Assembly: GCA_011049175.1 (NCBI GenBank) | Contig: DSCJ01000005.1 | Location: forward strand, 1-58,427 | Direction: 5' to 3' | Origin: Bacteroidota bacterium | Lineage (GTDB): Bacteria > Bacteroidota > Bacteroidia > Bacteroidales > VadinHA17 | Length of the DNA stretch: 58,427 bases | Part shown: piece by piece, positions 43,201-50,957 of the stretch | How the letters are laid out: every line of letters starts with the position of its first letter | Position numbering within the stretch: position 1 is the first letter of the stretch | Made by a program: the position numbers and the translations under genes | Notes under the pieces: generated by a model | What the model was told of the DNA's origin: nothing | Seen by the model: the letters and a program-made list of their open reading frames with translations, nothing else | Database searches by the model: none

Positions 43201-43300
43201 ATTGCTGGTGTCTACCTTTCTCACTCTGATCGTGGTGCCGGTGTTGTATTTCTTGTTTGCCCGTCTTGACCGGCAGTTGGATTTATTACCGGCCGGTTGA
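40220..43300 (+). CDS. RND efflux permease (HAE1/MMPL-like, AcrB-type)
   Basis: The 1026-aa inner-membrane pump has 12 transmembrane helices and two large periplasmic loops (about 35-330 and 560-850). PRTEDPPLN after the first helix, GLLVDNSIVVTENIERF in TM4 and VNNSILLVDY in TM10 are diagnostic. In AcrB the TM4 proton relay is D407-D408; here it is D402-N403, as in the VDNSIVV subgroup of RND permeases with narrower or unknown substrate range, so the proton path uses one Asp. It exports unknown compounds, with the adaptor and TolC coded just before it. Last gene of the repressed operon, or followed by the DUF1571 gene 85 bp away. Confidence 0.95.
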   Translation: MSACMNLPAWSIRNYQFTLVVFAGLIVMGITSFFTMPRTEDPPLNLPGASVFVVYPGANPADLEELVVHPIEEALNELNDIKRVETSIGNGLAVTSVEFHFGTDEDRKYDEVVRQVNGVRDELPEEIYSMETYHWSSSDVVIMQLALVSEEAGYPALQKLAEDLKKELDRVPGVMRTEILAVPGQEVRISLDMEKMARMNIPLDRVAGALAGNNAQIPAGSIRAGDVSFNVKTSGRYHTLDEIRHTVVGSYMGRNVVIGHIATVGYACEDNNYLARFNGRKCIFMTVKQKEDYNVMNITEDLREQAGIFRESLPPGVELEMVFDQSDSVRTRVNGFLENLAGGILLVGILIFLSLGWRASLVVIMAIPFSIFIGLGWVDLAGYGLQQITIAALVIALGLLVDNSIVVTENIERFHALGFRGEEAAVKGTTQLAWPVVSATATTMCAFIPIILMPDKAGKFIQSLPVTVIFTLTASLLMALTLTPYLGKVFLRPSRRGTDARGFKKLIRRVVEGPYRKSLAFSLRHAWLVVVLSLLALGAAGWLFYAEVGRSFFPKAEKPQFMIRVNASESSSLQATDRLARQVEAILDTLPGVKRYATNIGHGNPRIYYNIFPRQFDRSYAEIYVELHEYETERFDHLVARLRAVFGRIPGARINIKELEQGAPIEAPLTLKIMGKNLETLRTLAAEVETALRSTPGAVNVENHSSRQGMDLYFSINREKAGMYGIPVGQIDMTIRTAIAGTEVTSYRTDEGREYPVVMRMPAGDSIALSHLDRIHIPTATGRQVPLRQLASYELRRAPGVISHTGLERCATLTADIEKGYSLDQVIAGLEEKLEKFRWPAGYTYKYTGELESRQESFAGIARASLLAVLAILAILVLQFRSFTRPFIIFAALPLAFIGACLGLYLTGNSFSFTAGIGFISLIGIVVNNSILLVDYTTLLSAEGKGLKQAIMEAGETRFRPIVLTTLTTVGGLLPLTLRGGTLWAPMGWTIIGGLLVSTFLTLIVVPVLYFLFARLDRQLDLLPAG

Positions 43301-43385
43301 AAGGAAAAAGCTGAAAAAAGACAGGTTTCCCGCACATTTTGCTATTTTTAACCCGTATTTGAACGAAAAAACATTCCGACACCTG

Positions 43386-44240
43386 ATGATGAACATATAT
43401 CTGTTGCTGCTTTTCCTTATTCCATTCCATAGTAACATAGTCCGGGCCGATGAGCCCGTGGAGCTTCCCGCCGCGGAGGTGATGGACCGGGTGATTGACC
43501 GCATCGAGCGGTCGTATGCTGTGGAACTGTATATGTCATCCGCTTTCCGCGAGGGGAAAGAAATGAGAACCCGCAAAGGTTTTCTGCGCATGAAGAAAGA
43601 CCCCCTGCAAATTTATTTCCGGCAGGACCATCCTGACGAAGGCGTGGAGCTGCTGTACCGGGAAGGCAGTAACGCCAACAAAGTACTGGTATGGCCCAAT
43701 GATTTTCCCTGGGTGAACCTGAAGCTTGATCCCCAGGGGAGCCTGATCAGAAAAAACAGCAACCATTCCATTTTCGATGCCGGGTACTGGTACCTGGGCG
43801 ATATGATCGGACACATCCTTCGCACCGGCGCCGGCAACCCCGTACTCCGGAACGAAGGTCCGGCCGGGGCCGGGGGCCAGCACCTGCTGAAACTGACCAT
43901 GGAGCTGCCCGGGTTCGGTTTCGAAGACTATACCGTGCAGGAAGGGGAGGACCTGATTTCCATAGCCACAAGGCTGAAAGTACCGGAATATATGATCCTG
44001 CAGCGGAATCCTGGCATAGACCACCTGTGGGATGTTGAACCGGGCCAGACCATCCGGGTGCCCACCTGCTACGCTTCCCGCATGGTGCTGCTGATCGACA
44101 CCCGGCTGATGCTTCCCGTGAAGATCGATATATACGACGACCGCGGATTGTTCGAAAGCTATTCCTACCGGAACATCCGCCTGGATCCCGGTTTTACCGA
44201 ACAAACCTTCAGCGCCGACAATCCGGAATACGGGTTTTAA
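43386..44240 (+). CDS. DUF1571 (LolA-like) periplasmic protein with internal LysM domain
   Basis: ATG 43386 gives a good signal peptide (MMNIYLLLLFLIPFHSNIVRADE); the longer frame back to 43257 lies inside the permease. The 284-aa protein has the DUF1571 pattern: a helix with VIDRIERSYAVEL, MRTRKGFLRMKKDPLQIYFR, GSNANKVLVWPND and a C-terminal MLPVKIDIYDDRGLFESYSYRNI with NPEY near the end. Between these two parts (about residues 183-228) there is a complete LysM: YTVQEGEDLISIATRLKVPEYMILQRNPGI to VEPGQTIRVP. LysM binds peptidoglycan, so the protein would be a wall-attached member of a lipid-binding-like fold. The function of DUF1571 is not known. Confidence 0.82.
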   Translation: MMNIYLLLLFLIPFHSNIVRADEPVELPAAEVMDRVIDRIERSYAVELYMSSAFREGKEMRTRKGFLRMKKDPLQIYFRQDHPDEGVELLYREGSNANKVLVWPNDFPWVNLKLDPQGSLIRKNSNHSIFDAGYWYLGDMIGHILRTGAGNPVLRNEGPAGAGGQHLLKLTMELPGFGFEDYTVQEGEDLISIATRLKVPEYMILQRNPGIDHLWDVEPGQTIRVPTCYASRMVLLIDTRLMLPVKIDIYDDRGLFESYSYRNIRLDPGFTEQTFSADNPEYGF

Positions 44241-44263
44241 CACCTGAATGATTGAATTCCCCC

Positions 44264-44298
44264 TTCGCCACAGGGCGGCGAACGAAACCGGCCTGCGG
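44264..44298 (-). repeat. Partial hairpin repeat E (first module only)
   Basis: In reverse orientation this reads GCAGGCCGGTTTCGTTCGCC and onward to GGCGAA, identical over about 33 nt to the start of the partial copy at 58277 and similar to the start of copy A. Only the first small hairpin (TTCGCC/GGCGAA) is present. Confidence 0.75.
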
Positions 44299-45195
44299 GA
44301 GGAAGAAATTCAGTTTCTTCAAACTTCTCCCTGCTAAGTGTCTCGATGAAACAGATGGTTATTCTTTCTATTATCATCAGACTGCATTTAGTAAGCCATG
44401 TTCCAGGCTTTCCAAGCATTTCATAAAAAGAATTGGCCTCTGAGTCTTTTAGTCCCAGGGTTTCTGAGCCACCTGGCTTCATTCTATTCATGACACCCGC
44501 AACCTCCATTACCCCATTGCTCAATTACCCCATTACACCTGCCAGAGCCGAACAGCGGCAAACTGTTTGCAACATTCCATGGGAAAATATTTATGAATCC
44601 GCACGTCACGATGACTTCCTGGCAAAAAACACGAAACAAGTTAAAATTCTCTGCAAACACAATTCTGGATCAGTCCACCGGAAGTCCCAAAGGGCAGGAG
44701 GGAGTTGTTTTCGAAATACCTGTTTGGATCCATGCAAAAAAGTTTGCATCGGCAGGAATATTGTCATAAATATATTCTGTAAATTTACATAAGTAAATTA
44801 TGAAATACACAAATGTAAATTCTCACATGCAAATACAATAAATAAAACTTTATTTAGTATTATTGTAAAACATCCTGGGTAAACCCAAATTACCATTGTG
44901 TTGTATTTACCATATATTAATGTATACCAGTATTTAATAACACTTACTTAAATAAATAATATAAATAAATAAGCGATCATCACACCAGTTTTGTGTAAAA
45001 TACAGGCTGTAATTATCATAACATGCATTACACCAGATATATATTAATATTATTTGAATTATATATTAAGGTGGTAACTTTTCCAGCCGATATTTCCTGT
45101 TCAGGTGCGTACAATTGCCAATAAAAAAAGAATGTAATAACCGGTTGCAAATGAATCGGAGCGATGAAAGGAATCCAATTTACGGATTGCGGATG
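44299..45195. other. AT-rich gene-free spacer with simple-sequence tracts
   Basis: From about 44740 to 45060 the sequence is extremely AT-rich, with TAAATAAATAATATAAATAA-like runs. No credible gene or RNA was seen. At 44500-44560 there is a plus-strand tract CCATTACCCCATTGCTCAAT followed by a second CCCCATTACACC, a low-complexity type seen in several spacers of this window. One TTAC-N4-GTAA site and a 12-bp palindrome TGTAAATTTACA (44778-44789) lie near 44.8 kb. Confidence 0.6.
44785..44796. promoter_or_regulatory. TTAC-N4-GTAA site 1 (distal)
   Basis: TTACATAAGTAA fits the same TTAC-N4-GTAA pattern as the three sites just before the XRE gene but lies 494 bp upstream of its start codon, next to an overlapping TGTAAATTTACA palindrome. 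It may be a distal operator. Confidence 0.45.
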
Positions 45196-45207
45196 TTACA
45201 AATGTAA
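45196..45207. promoter_or_regulatory. TTAC-N4-GTAA site 2
   Basis: TTACAAATGTAA, flanked by G on the left and AC on the right (GTTACAAATGTAAAC). It is the first of three sites within 70 bp upstream of the XRE repressor. Confidence 0.7.
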
Positions 45208-45229
45208 ACAGTCAGAAAAGGCAAAATAG

Positions 45230-45241
45230 TTACACATGTAA
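45230..45241. promoter_or_regulatory. TTAC-N4-GTAA site 3
   Basis: TTACACATGTAA, again preceded by G and followed by AC. It lies 34 bp after site 2 and 24 bp before site 4. Confidence 0.7.
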
Positions 45242-45253
45242 ACCATAAAAGTA

Positions 45254-45265
45254 TTACATTTGTAA
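45254..45265. promoter_or_regulatory. TTAC-N4-GTAA site 4, overlapping promoter
   Basis: TTACATTTGTAA followed by AC. It contains TACATTTG (45255-45262), a match to the Bacteroidota -7 box TAnnTTTG, only 16 bp before the XRE start codon. A protein bound here would cover the promoter. Confidence 0.75.
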
Positions 45266-45278
45266 ACACCAAAAAACC

Positions 45279-45701
45279 ATGCAAAACAGACTACAGAAAA
45301 TACTGGAAGACAAAAACCTGAGTCCGACCGGACTGGCCCGGTTAATCGGAGTACAGCCTTCTACCATTTCACATATCCTTTCCGGAAGGAACAAGCCGGG
45401 GTTTGATTTTCTACATGCCCTGTTAAAAGCTTTTCCGGATATCAGCGCCGCATGGATGATTACCGGACAGGGACCTGTTTACACAAGTCAAATAAGCGTT
45501 TCTGAGACGACAGATGTAACAACGAAGGAAGAACCCCGGCTTTTTGGCGAAAACGCCTCAGAAACGCTTAAAAGGCCAGAAAAAGGGGTGGAAAGTTCTC
45601 CGTTGCCTGCCTATGGTAAGGAAAAGAATCATGTGCGAAAGGTGAAGCGGATTGTGCTGTATTACGATGATCATTCGTACGAGGAGTTTTTTCCTGAGTA
45701 A
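45279..45701 (+). CDS. XRE/Cro-CI family transcriptional regulator
   Basis: The 140-aa protein has an N-terminal HTH_3/XRE domain (residues 3-62): LQKILEDKNLSPTGLARLIG followed by VQPSTISHILSGRNKPGFDFL and AAWMITGQGP (DISAAWMITG is typical of Bacteroidota members). The linker is variable (65-115) and the C-terminus RIVLYYDDHSYEEFFP is a conserved tail of these regulators. Four TTAC-N4-GTAA sites upstream, one of them on the promoter, suggest negative autoregulation. The mRNA leader would be only about 10 nt. It is followed 105 bp later by pyrK, which has its own promoter box. Confidence 0.9.
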   Translation: MQNRLQKILEDKNLSPTGLARLIGVQPSTISHILSGRNKPGFDFLHALLKAFPDISAAWMITGQGPVYTSQISVSETTDVTTKEEPRLFGENASETLKRPEKGVESSPLPAYGKEKNHVRKVKRIVLYYDDHSYEEFFPE

Positions 45702-45767
45702 ACCGGGGTGATCGGAAATTTTATCACTTTTTATTCACAGAAGGCATACCGGCCCTGGAATGTTCTG

Positions 45768-45775
45768 TATATTTG
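45768..45775 (+). promoter_or_regulatory. Candidate -7 box for pyrKD
   Basis: TATATTTG matches TAnnTTTG and is 31 bp upstream of the pyrK start. No TTTG at -33 was found. It suggests pyrKD is transcribed apart from the XRE gene. Confidence 0.55.
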
Positions 45776-45806
45776 TGTTGCCGGCCATACTCCCGGCACA
45801 GGGCTC

Positions 45807-46577
45807 ATGAAAAAACGCATCATCGATCTGGAAGTCATTGAAAACCGCACGGTAAACGGGGAATATTTCGTCCTGGTGCTTTCTCCCGGGAAGGAGGATC
45901 CGGGTTTTCTTCCGGGAAATTTCGCCGAGTTCCGGATTGACGGGTCGCCGGATACCTTTCTGAGGCGGCCGATCTCGATCTGTGATGTGGATCCGCATAC
46001 CGGCAACCTGCATTTCCTGATCCGCCGCGTGGGAGAAGGAACCCGCCGGCTGGGTGAGACCCGGCCGGGGGAGGTTCTGAACCTGATCTACCCCCTGGGG
46101 AATTCTTTTTCCATGCCCGCGGGCAAAGATGTGTTGCTGGTTGGCGGGGGCGTGGGGGTGGCGCCTTTGCTTTACCTGGGCAGGGTGCTGCGGCGGGAAG
46201 GTTACAGTCCGGTGTTTCTGCTGGGCTATCGTACGCGTTCGCTGATTGTTGACCGGAAACGTTTTGAGGCTTTCGGTCCTGTGTTTATCACTACCGACGA
46301 CGGAACGGAAGGAGCGGAGGGACCGGTGACTGCTCATCCCCTGTGGCTATCCCGGGATTTCTCTTATTCCATGATCTATACCTGCGGTCCGGTTGCCATG
46401 ATGAAAGCCGTGGCGGCCCTGGCCCGGGAAAGGGCAGTACCCTGCGAGGCTTCGCTGGAAAACACCATGGCTTGCGGTTTCGGGGCGTGCCTGTGCTGTG
46501 TGCAGAAAACCCGGAAGGGGAACCGGCTGGTGTGTACCGACGGACCGGTTTTTAATACGGAGGACCTGGTATGGTGA
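45807..46577 (+). CDS. pyrK: Dihydroorotate dehydrogenase electron transfer subunit PyrK
   Basis: ATG 45807 ([14 protein letters not shown]) is chosen because the ferredoxin-reductase barrel starts here; the frame upstream to 45708 is unlike a protein. The 256-aa subunit has FAD-binding LRRPISI (R-x-Y/S-S/T type), [13 protein letters not shown] for NAD, and a C-terminal 2Fe-2S cluster [10 protein letters not shown]...C (four Cys at 222-246). It takes electrons from PyrD and gives them to NAD+ in the class 1B enzyme of pyrimidine biosynthesis. It overlaps pyrD by 7 bp (GTATGGTGA), so the two are translationally coupled. Confidence 0.95.
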   Translation: MKKRIIDLEVIENRTVNGEYFVLVLSPGKEDPGFLPGNFAEFRIDGSPDTFLRRPISICDVDPHTGNLHFLIRRVGEGTRRLGETRPGEVLNLIYPLGNSFSMPAGKDVLLVGGGVGVAPLLYLGRVLRREGYSPVFLLGYRTRSLIVDRKRFEAFGPVFITTDDGTEGAEGPVTAHPLWLSRDFSYSMIYTCGPVAMMKAVAALARERAVPCEASLENTMACGFGACLCCVQKTRKGNRLVCTDGPVFNTEDLVW

Positions 46578-47479
46578 ACATGAGGGTCAATATTGCCGGA
46601 ATGCTCTGGAAAAACCCGGTATCGGGGGCTTCGGGCTGCTTCGGTTTCGGTGAGGAATTCGACGATTTTATCGATGTGAACCGCCTGGGGGCGGTGTTTG
46701 TGAAGGGAACCACCGGAACCCCCCGCGAGGGCAATCCGTATCCCCGCATGGCGGAAACGCCTTCGGGAATGCTCAACTCGGTGGGATTGCAGAATCCGGG
46801 TGTGGATCGTTTCATCGAACAGATCTATCCCCGCATCAGCGGATACAACACGCATATCATTGTGAATGTGAACGGGTCGACGGTGGATGAGTATGTGGAG
46901 GTGGCGGAAAAGATCAACGAGCTGGATCGTGTGCCGGCTATCGAGCTGAATATCTCCTGCCCGAATGTGAAACAGGGGGGCATGGTGTTCGGCACACACT
47001 GCCCTTCGGCTGTGGCGGTGACGGAAGCTGTGCGGAAGGTGTATCATAAGGTGCTGATCGTGAAGCTTTCACCCAATGTTACTTCCATCGTTGAATTTGC
47101 CCGGGCGGTGGAGGGGGCGGGGGCCGATGCGATTTCGCTGATCAATACTTTGCTGGGAATGGCCGTGGATGCGGAAAAACGCCGGCCGGTGCTGTCGACG
47201 GTAACGGGCGGCTTGTCCGGGCCTGCCGTTAAGCCTGTGGCCTTGCGTATGGTATGGCAGTGTTACCGGGCGGTGAAGGTGCCTCTCATTGGCATGGGGG
47301 GCATCCGGAATGCCACCGACGCCATCGAATTCATGCTGGCGGGGGCTTCGGCGGTGCAGGTGGGTACGGCCAATTTCGTTGAACCGCGCGTTACCGTGCA
47401 GATCCTGGAGGAGATGGAAACCTGGGCCGCCGAACATGGGGTGAAGGATATCTCGGAACTGACCGGGGCGCTGGAATAG
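46571..47479 (+). CDS. pyrD: Dihydroorotate dehydrogenase class 1B catalytic subunit
   Basis: The 302-aa FMN-dependent TIM barrel oxidises dihydroorotate to orotate. The class 1 catalytic base is C130 in IELNISCPN, with [11 protein letters not shown], the substrate loop [36 protein letters not shown] and the FMN phosphate loop [11 protein letters not shown]. The companion pyrK makes it the NAD-linked 1B type and not the fumarate-using 1A. It is a cytoplasmic enzyme. The start overlaps the end of pyrK. The gene is followed by about 365 bp of non-coding DNA. Confidence 0.96.
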   Translation: MVNMRVNIAGMLWKNPVSGASGCFGFGEEFDDFIDVNRLGAVFVKGTTGTPREGNPYPRMAETPSGMLNSVGLQNPGVDRFIEQIYPRISGYNTHIIVNVNGSTVDEYVEVAEKINELDRVPAIELNISCPNVKQGGMVFGTHCPSAVAVTEAVRKVYHKVLIVKLSPNVTSIVEFARAVEGAGADAISLINTLLGMAVDAEKRRPVLSTVTGGLSGPAVKPVALRMVWQCYRAVKVPLIGMGGIRNATDAIEFMLAGASAVQVGTANFVEPRVTVQILEEMETWAAEHGVKDISELTGALE

Positions 47480-47786
47480 TGATGGTTAGGTGACTGGGTG
47501 ACTGAGTCAGTGGTGGAGTGATGGAAGGAGGAACCATGGGAGGGGCGGGAACGGTGAGTTTGTAAAAAGTTTGCATGGAAGATTTTTCCTGGTGCTTATA
47601 TAACGCCTTATTTATCTGTATATATACGTATTTAGCTACATAGTTTATTGCCTTTTCTCTCATAATGGATAGCGGGGAATTGACCGGAGTATTTTTTGGG
47701 AGAGATAAAACAGGTTTGCAGGAACCGGCCGGGAAGAGGAAATGGTTCATGCATATTGAATAATCCCCTGGTATCTGGAGGAAAAA
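47480..47786. other. Intergenic spacer with simple GTGA-rich tract
   Basis: Just after pyrD there is a tract GGTTAGGTGACTGGGTGACT and GTGGAGTGATGG, of the same low-complexity kind as near 44520 (reverse) and 58030. No gene seen; short frames show no family pattern. No clear pyrD terminator was recognised. Confidence 0.5.
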
Positions 47787-47808
47787 AAGGCCGCTGCTGC
47801 GCGGCCTT
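47787..47808 (-). terminator. Intrinsic terminator of the T9SS-protein gene
   Basis: AAGGCCGC (47787-47794) and GCGGCCTT (47801-47808) form an 8-bp GC-rich stem with a 6-nt loop; on the minus strand it is followed by a run of Ts (plus-strand AAAAAAA at 47782-47788). It lies 37 bp beyond the stop at 47846. Confidence 0.85.
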
Positions 47809-47845
47809 CGGAAAAGGGACTAACTTCCTGACCGGGGAGTGTTTT

Positions 47846-50086
47846 CTACCTGCATTTGATCATTTTCCGGAATACCGAACAGGTTCCGGTACTTAGCTTC
47901 AGGATGTATGTCCCGTGAGGAATCCCTGAGGCATCCCAGCTAACCACGTGCCGGCCTTCCGGCAACGGTTCATTCAGTAACATTCCCACACGCCTGCCTG
48001 TCAGATCGAATATTTCAACCCGCACCAGGGTGTAGCCTGCCGTGGTGAAGGCAATTTCTGTTTCGTTACCGAAGGGATTGGGAAAATTCTGATCCAGACT
48101 GAAACCTTCTGCCACATGCGATTCCACCCGGGTGGCGGTGAGGATGGGGCCGCCGGGTTCGGGTATCACTCCGTTGGCTGATGCATCATCGTCTCCCCGC
48201 AATCCGTCGTTCAGATACAGGAATACGGTATCTCCACTGATCACGGCCCCCGTGGTGCCGTCGTAATCGAACTCATACCAGTGTGTGCTTTCGCCCGGTG
48301 TAGCTCCGTATTTGAAGTAGGTGTTTACACCAGGACCGTTATGGAGCAGAAGGGTGGCCACGGTATGGCTTCCCGGTGTGAGTCCGGAAATGGTATTACG
48401 GAAGAAGCCGTACGGATAGGTATCTGCCTCGGGCGAGCCGGCGGCATCCGGACCGGGATTGCCGGTTGCCTGCACATTCTCAAGACTCACCGAATCGGGC
48501 ACGGCCAGGGTTACATACTGCTGGCCGTTGAATGTACTGAACGATGCCACATGGGCTTGCTGATGATCGGCTTGCCCGTCGGAATTCCCGTCGTAATCAG
48601 GATCATCGCCATTCTCTCCCTTTTCTTCCGTGTCTCCTATGCCATCCAGATCCTCATCGGCAAATACGCCCGGGTATCCGTTTTTATCGATCCGCTGGGC
48701 GTAAATATCGTAATGTTCTCCGTTCCGTTTGTCCGCCCAAACAACGATCGCCCCCTGGTTGCCGTCGCATGCCAGGTCGGGCGCTTCCTGGTATCCGGTG
48801 GCGGTGCATACGGCCGTTCCGTTTGCATTCCATAAAGCCTGGCCCGAAGCATTCAGCCGCTGTGCGTAGATATCTCCCTGCCCGTCGTCCCGTGCGTCGA
48901 CCCAGGCAAGGATCACACCCCCGGCCTGGTCGGAAACGGCCACCGGCTGATTCTGGTTACCGGCTGCCGGGCAGGCTGCCACTCCGTTGCTTTCCCACAG
49001 CATCTCGCCCGAGGCATTGACCCGCTGGGCATAGATATCGGCATTTCCACTGCGCAGGTCCTGCCACACCATAATGGCTCCTCCGGCACCGTCGCTCACG
49101 ATACGGGGCATCTGCTGATCGGAAGCGGCGCTGCATACCGGTATCCCGTTTTCGTTCCACACCGGCTCGCCGGTATCATTGATCCGCTGTGCATAGATGT
49201 CTGCATTTCCGGCCCTGGCATCCTGCCAGGCAATGATGGCCCCGCCGGCGCCATCGCTTGTGATGACCGGAGATTCCTGGAAAGAGGCCGACAGGCACAC
49301 CGCCACGCCGCCGGCAGTCCACTGCACCGACCCTTCCGCGCTAATTTTCTGTGCGTAAATATCCAGCGTCCCCATACCCTGGCGACTGTCGCTCCAGGTG
49401 ATAATGGCCCCGTTGTTCCCGTCGCCTGTCAGCTCGGGGTTCGACTGGCTTTCTGCTGCCACGCATATTTCTTCTCCGTTTTCAGTCCACTGAACAGCCC
49501 CTTCTGAATCAACCCGTTGTGCGTAGATGTCGGTGGAACCGGGTGTGCCGGGTAAATGCGCCCAGGTGAGAATTGCCCCCCCCGCACCGTCGCTGATCAT
49601 CCGGTGGAATGATTCAGTTCCCGTTGCATCGGAGACGGTGACATCGTTTGCTGCCCACAGGCGTTCCCCGCCGGAACTGACTTTTTGTGCGAGAATGTCG
49701 TAATTGTAAAGGGATAGCGGCGACCGTCCCCAGGCTATGACGGCCCCGCCATCCCCATCCTCCGCCATAACGGGGCTGAACTGCCCTTTATTGAGTGCGG
49801 CGGCATTGACTTGTTTCCCGTTGGCCGTCCACAGGGTTGTCCCTTCCTGATCCAGCCTCTGGACAAGGATTTCTCCTCCGTATATGGAGCTGGTATACCG
49901 GTAATCGCGCCAGGCAATGATCGCTCCACCGTTTCCGTCGGATACAACCGAGGGCTCTCTCTGGTCTTTTTCCGCCCGGGCCACCGGGGTATTGAACCCG
50001 GTATCACCGGTCCACTGTGCCCGGGTGTGCAGCGGCAGCAGGCCGGGCAGAAGCAAACAGAGTGCAAAACGGACTGTTCTTTTCAT
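47846..50086 (-). CDS. Secreted repeat protein with T9SS C-terminal sorting domain
   Basis: The 746-aa protein has a signal peptide (MKRTVRFALCLLLPGLLPLHTRAQ), then eight repeats of about 50-55 aa (residues 35-460) of the form SDGAGGAIIAWQDARAGNADIYAQRI..G..xWxxNGxxVC; the first ones are more divergent. A linker with calcium-type DADLDG-like motifs follows (DEDLDGIGDTEEKGENGDD). A beta domain (510-650) comes next, then the type A sorting domain: FPNPFGNETEIAF, VRVEIFDLTGRRVGML and GTYILKLSTG to the end at KCR. T9SS exports such proteins to the cell surface. The repeat resembles beta-propeller blades; eight could make one propeller. The ligand is unknown. A terminator follows. Confidence 0.9.
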   Translation of the reverse strand: MKRTVRFALCLLLPGLLPLHTRAQWTGDTGFNTPVARAEKDQREPSVVSDGNGGAIIAWRDYRYTSSIYGGEILVQRLDQEGTTLWTANGKQVNAAALNKGQFSPVMAEDGDGGAVIAWGRSPLSLYNYDILAQKVSSGGERLWAANDVTVSDATGTESFHRMISDGAGGAILTWAHLPGTPGSTDIYAQRVDSEGAVQWTENGEEICVAAESQSNPELTGDGNNGAIITWSDSRQGMGTLDIYAQKISAEGSVQWTAGGVAVCLSASFQESPVITSDGAGGAIIAWQDARAGNADIYAQRINDTGEPVWNENGIPVCSAASDQQMPRIVSDGAGGAIMVWQDLRSGNADIYAQRVNASGEMLWESNGVAACPAAGNQNQPVAVSDQAGGVILAWVDARDDGQGDIYAQRLNASGQALWNANGTAVCTATGYQEAPDLACDGNQGAIVVWADKRNGEHYDIYAQRIDKNGYPGVFADEDLDGIGDTEEKGENGDDPDYDGNSDGQADHQQAHVASFSTFNGQQYVTLAVPDSVSLENVQATGNPGPDAAGSPEADTYPYGFFRNTISGLTPGSHTVATLLLHNGPGVNTYFKYGATPGESTHWYEFDYDGTTGAVISGDTVFLYLNDGLRGDDDASANGVIPEPGGPILTATRVESHVAEGFSLDQNFPNPFGNETEIAFTTAGYTLVRVEIFDLTGRRVGMLLNEPLPEGRHVVSWDASGIPHGTYILKLSTGTCSVFRKMIKCR

Positions 50087-50148
50087 GGATTTGTTTGTTA
50101 GATGGCACTAATTTTTCTGTTTTATCTGTCCGGCATTACCCTGCCTTA

Positions 50149-50943
50149 TCATTGTTCCACGGCGCCGGCAGTTTTCAGGATTTCAACCATGTCGGTATAC
50201 CCGGCCTCACGGGCAATGGACAGGGGGGTTTTTCCGTTAGCTGCGCGGGCATTTACATTGGCTCCGTGTCTGATCAGCAACCTGACCAGTTCTTCGTGAT
50301 GATCTTCCACGGCCCAGAAGAGGGGAGTATACCCCCCGTAATAATCCGTGGTGTTTACTTCATCTACTTCAGCCCCCCGGGATATAAGGAATTCGGCCAG
50401 TCCGGCAGGTACACGGCCGGTGATAATACCCATCACGCAATTGGTAAGCACTCCCGTGCCGTTCACCGACCGCGTGCTGATATCGGCACCTTTTTCCAGA
50501 AGCTGTTCGGTCATTTCCCGTGAATTCATAGCCGCCACCATCAGGGCCGTGGCTCCGTTGTTTCCGCGGACCGTAATATCGGCGCCTGCTTCCAGCAGGA
50601 TTTTTGCCATTTCGGTGTGCGACTGGTTCAGGGCCTGCATAAGGGGACTGTAGCCGTATATTTTGTCACGGTGATTGATGTTGGCTCCGGCATCGATCAG
50701 CATCCTGACCATACCCGGATGGTTGGCGGTAATGGCCAGGCTCAGCGGGGTGTATCCCATCATGTCGTCCTGCACATTCACGTCGGCTCCTTCGGCAATG
50801 AACTTTTTCACCGCCAGGGTATCTCCAGTCCTGACCAGGGAGAGCAAATCCGGTTCCTGGGGGATCACGGCGGCGGAGGTACTCCAACCGATGAACCCTG
50901 TCAGGAACCAGATGATCCATCGGTTACCCGGGGATTTTTTCAT
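50149..50943 (-). CDS. Ankyrin-repeat protein, exported or membrane-anchored
   Basis: The 264-aa protein starts with a signal or anchor (MKKSPGNRWIIWFLTGFIGWSTSAAV) and holds about six ankyrin repeats: GYTPLSLAITANHPGMVRML, GYSPLMQALNQSHTEMAKIL, GATALMVAAMNSREMTEQLL, a degenerate one (GVLTNCVMGIITG), GYTPLFWAVEDHHEELVRLL and GKTPLSIAREAGYTDMVEIL. Ankyrin repeats bind proteins. Periplasmic ankyrin proteins are known in Gram-negative bacteria, but the partner here is not evident. It lies 14 bp after the OMP gene upstream and 62 bp before the T9SS protein gene, on the same strand. Confidence 0.88.
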   Translation of the reverse strand: MKKSPGNRWIIWFLTGFIGWSTSAAVIPQEPDLLSLVRTGDTLAVKKFIAEGADVNVQDDMMGYTPLSLAITANHPGMVRMLIDAGANINHRDKIYGYSPLMQALNQSHTEMAKILLEAGADITVRGNNGATALMVAAMNSREMTEQLLEKGADISTRSVNGTGVLTNCVMGIITGRVPAGLAEFLISRGAEVDEVNTTDYYGGYTPLFWAVEDHHEELVRLLIRHGANVNARAANGKTPLSIAREAGYTDMVEILKTAGAVEQ

Positions 50944-50957
50944 GATTCTTTTTTACC

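Noticed and set aside
44433-44792. 119-codon plus-strand frame in the AT-rich spacer
   Set aside because: The low-complexity origin (CCATTACCCC repeats) and absence of any domain or promoter make it unlikely to be a gene.
45279-45701. XRE gene as part of a prophage or toxin-antitoxin pair
   Set aside because: No phage structural, integrase or toxin gene lies nearby; the next gene is pyrK.
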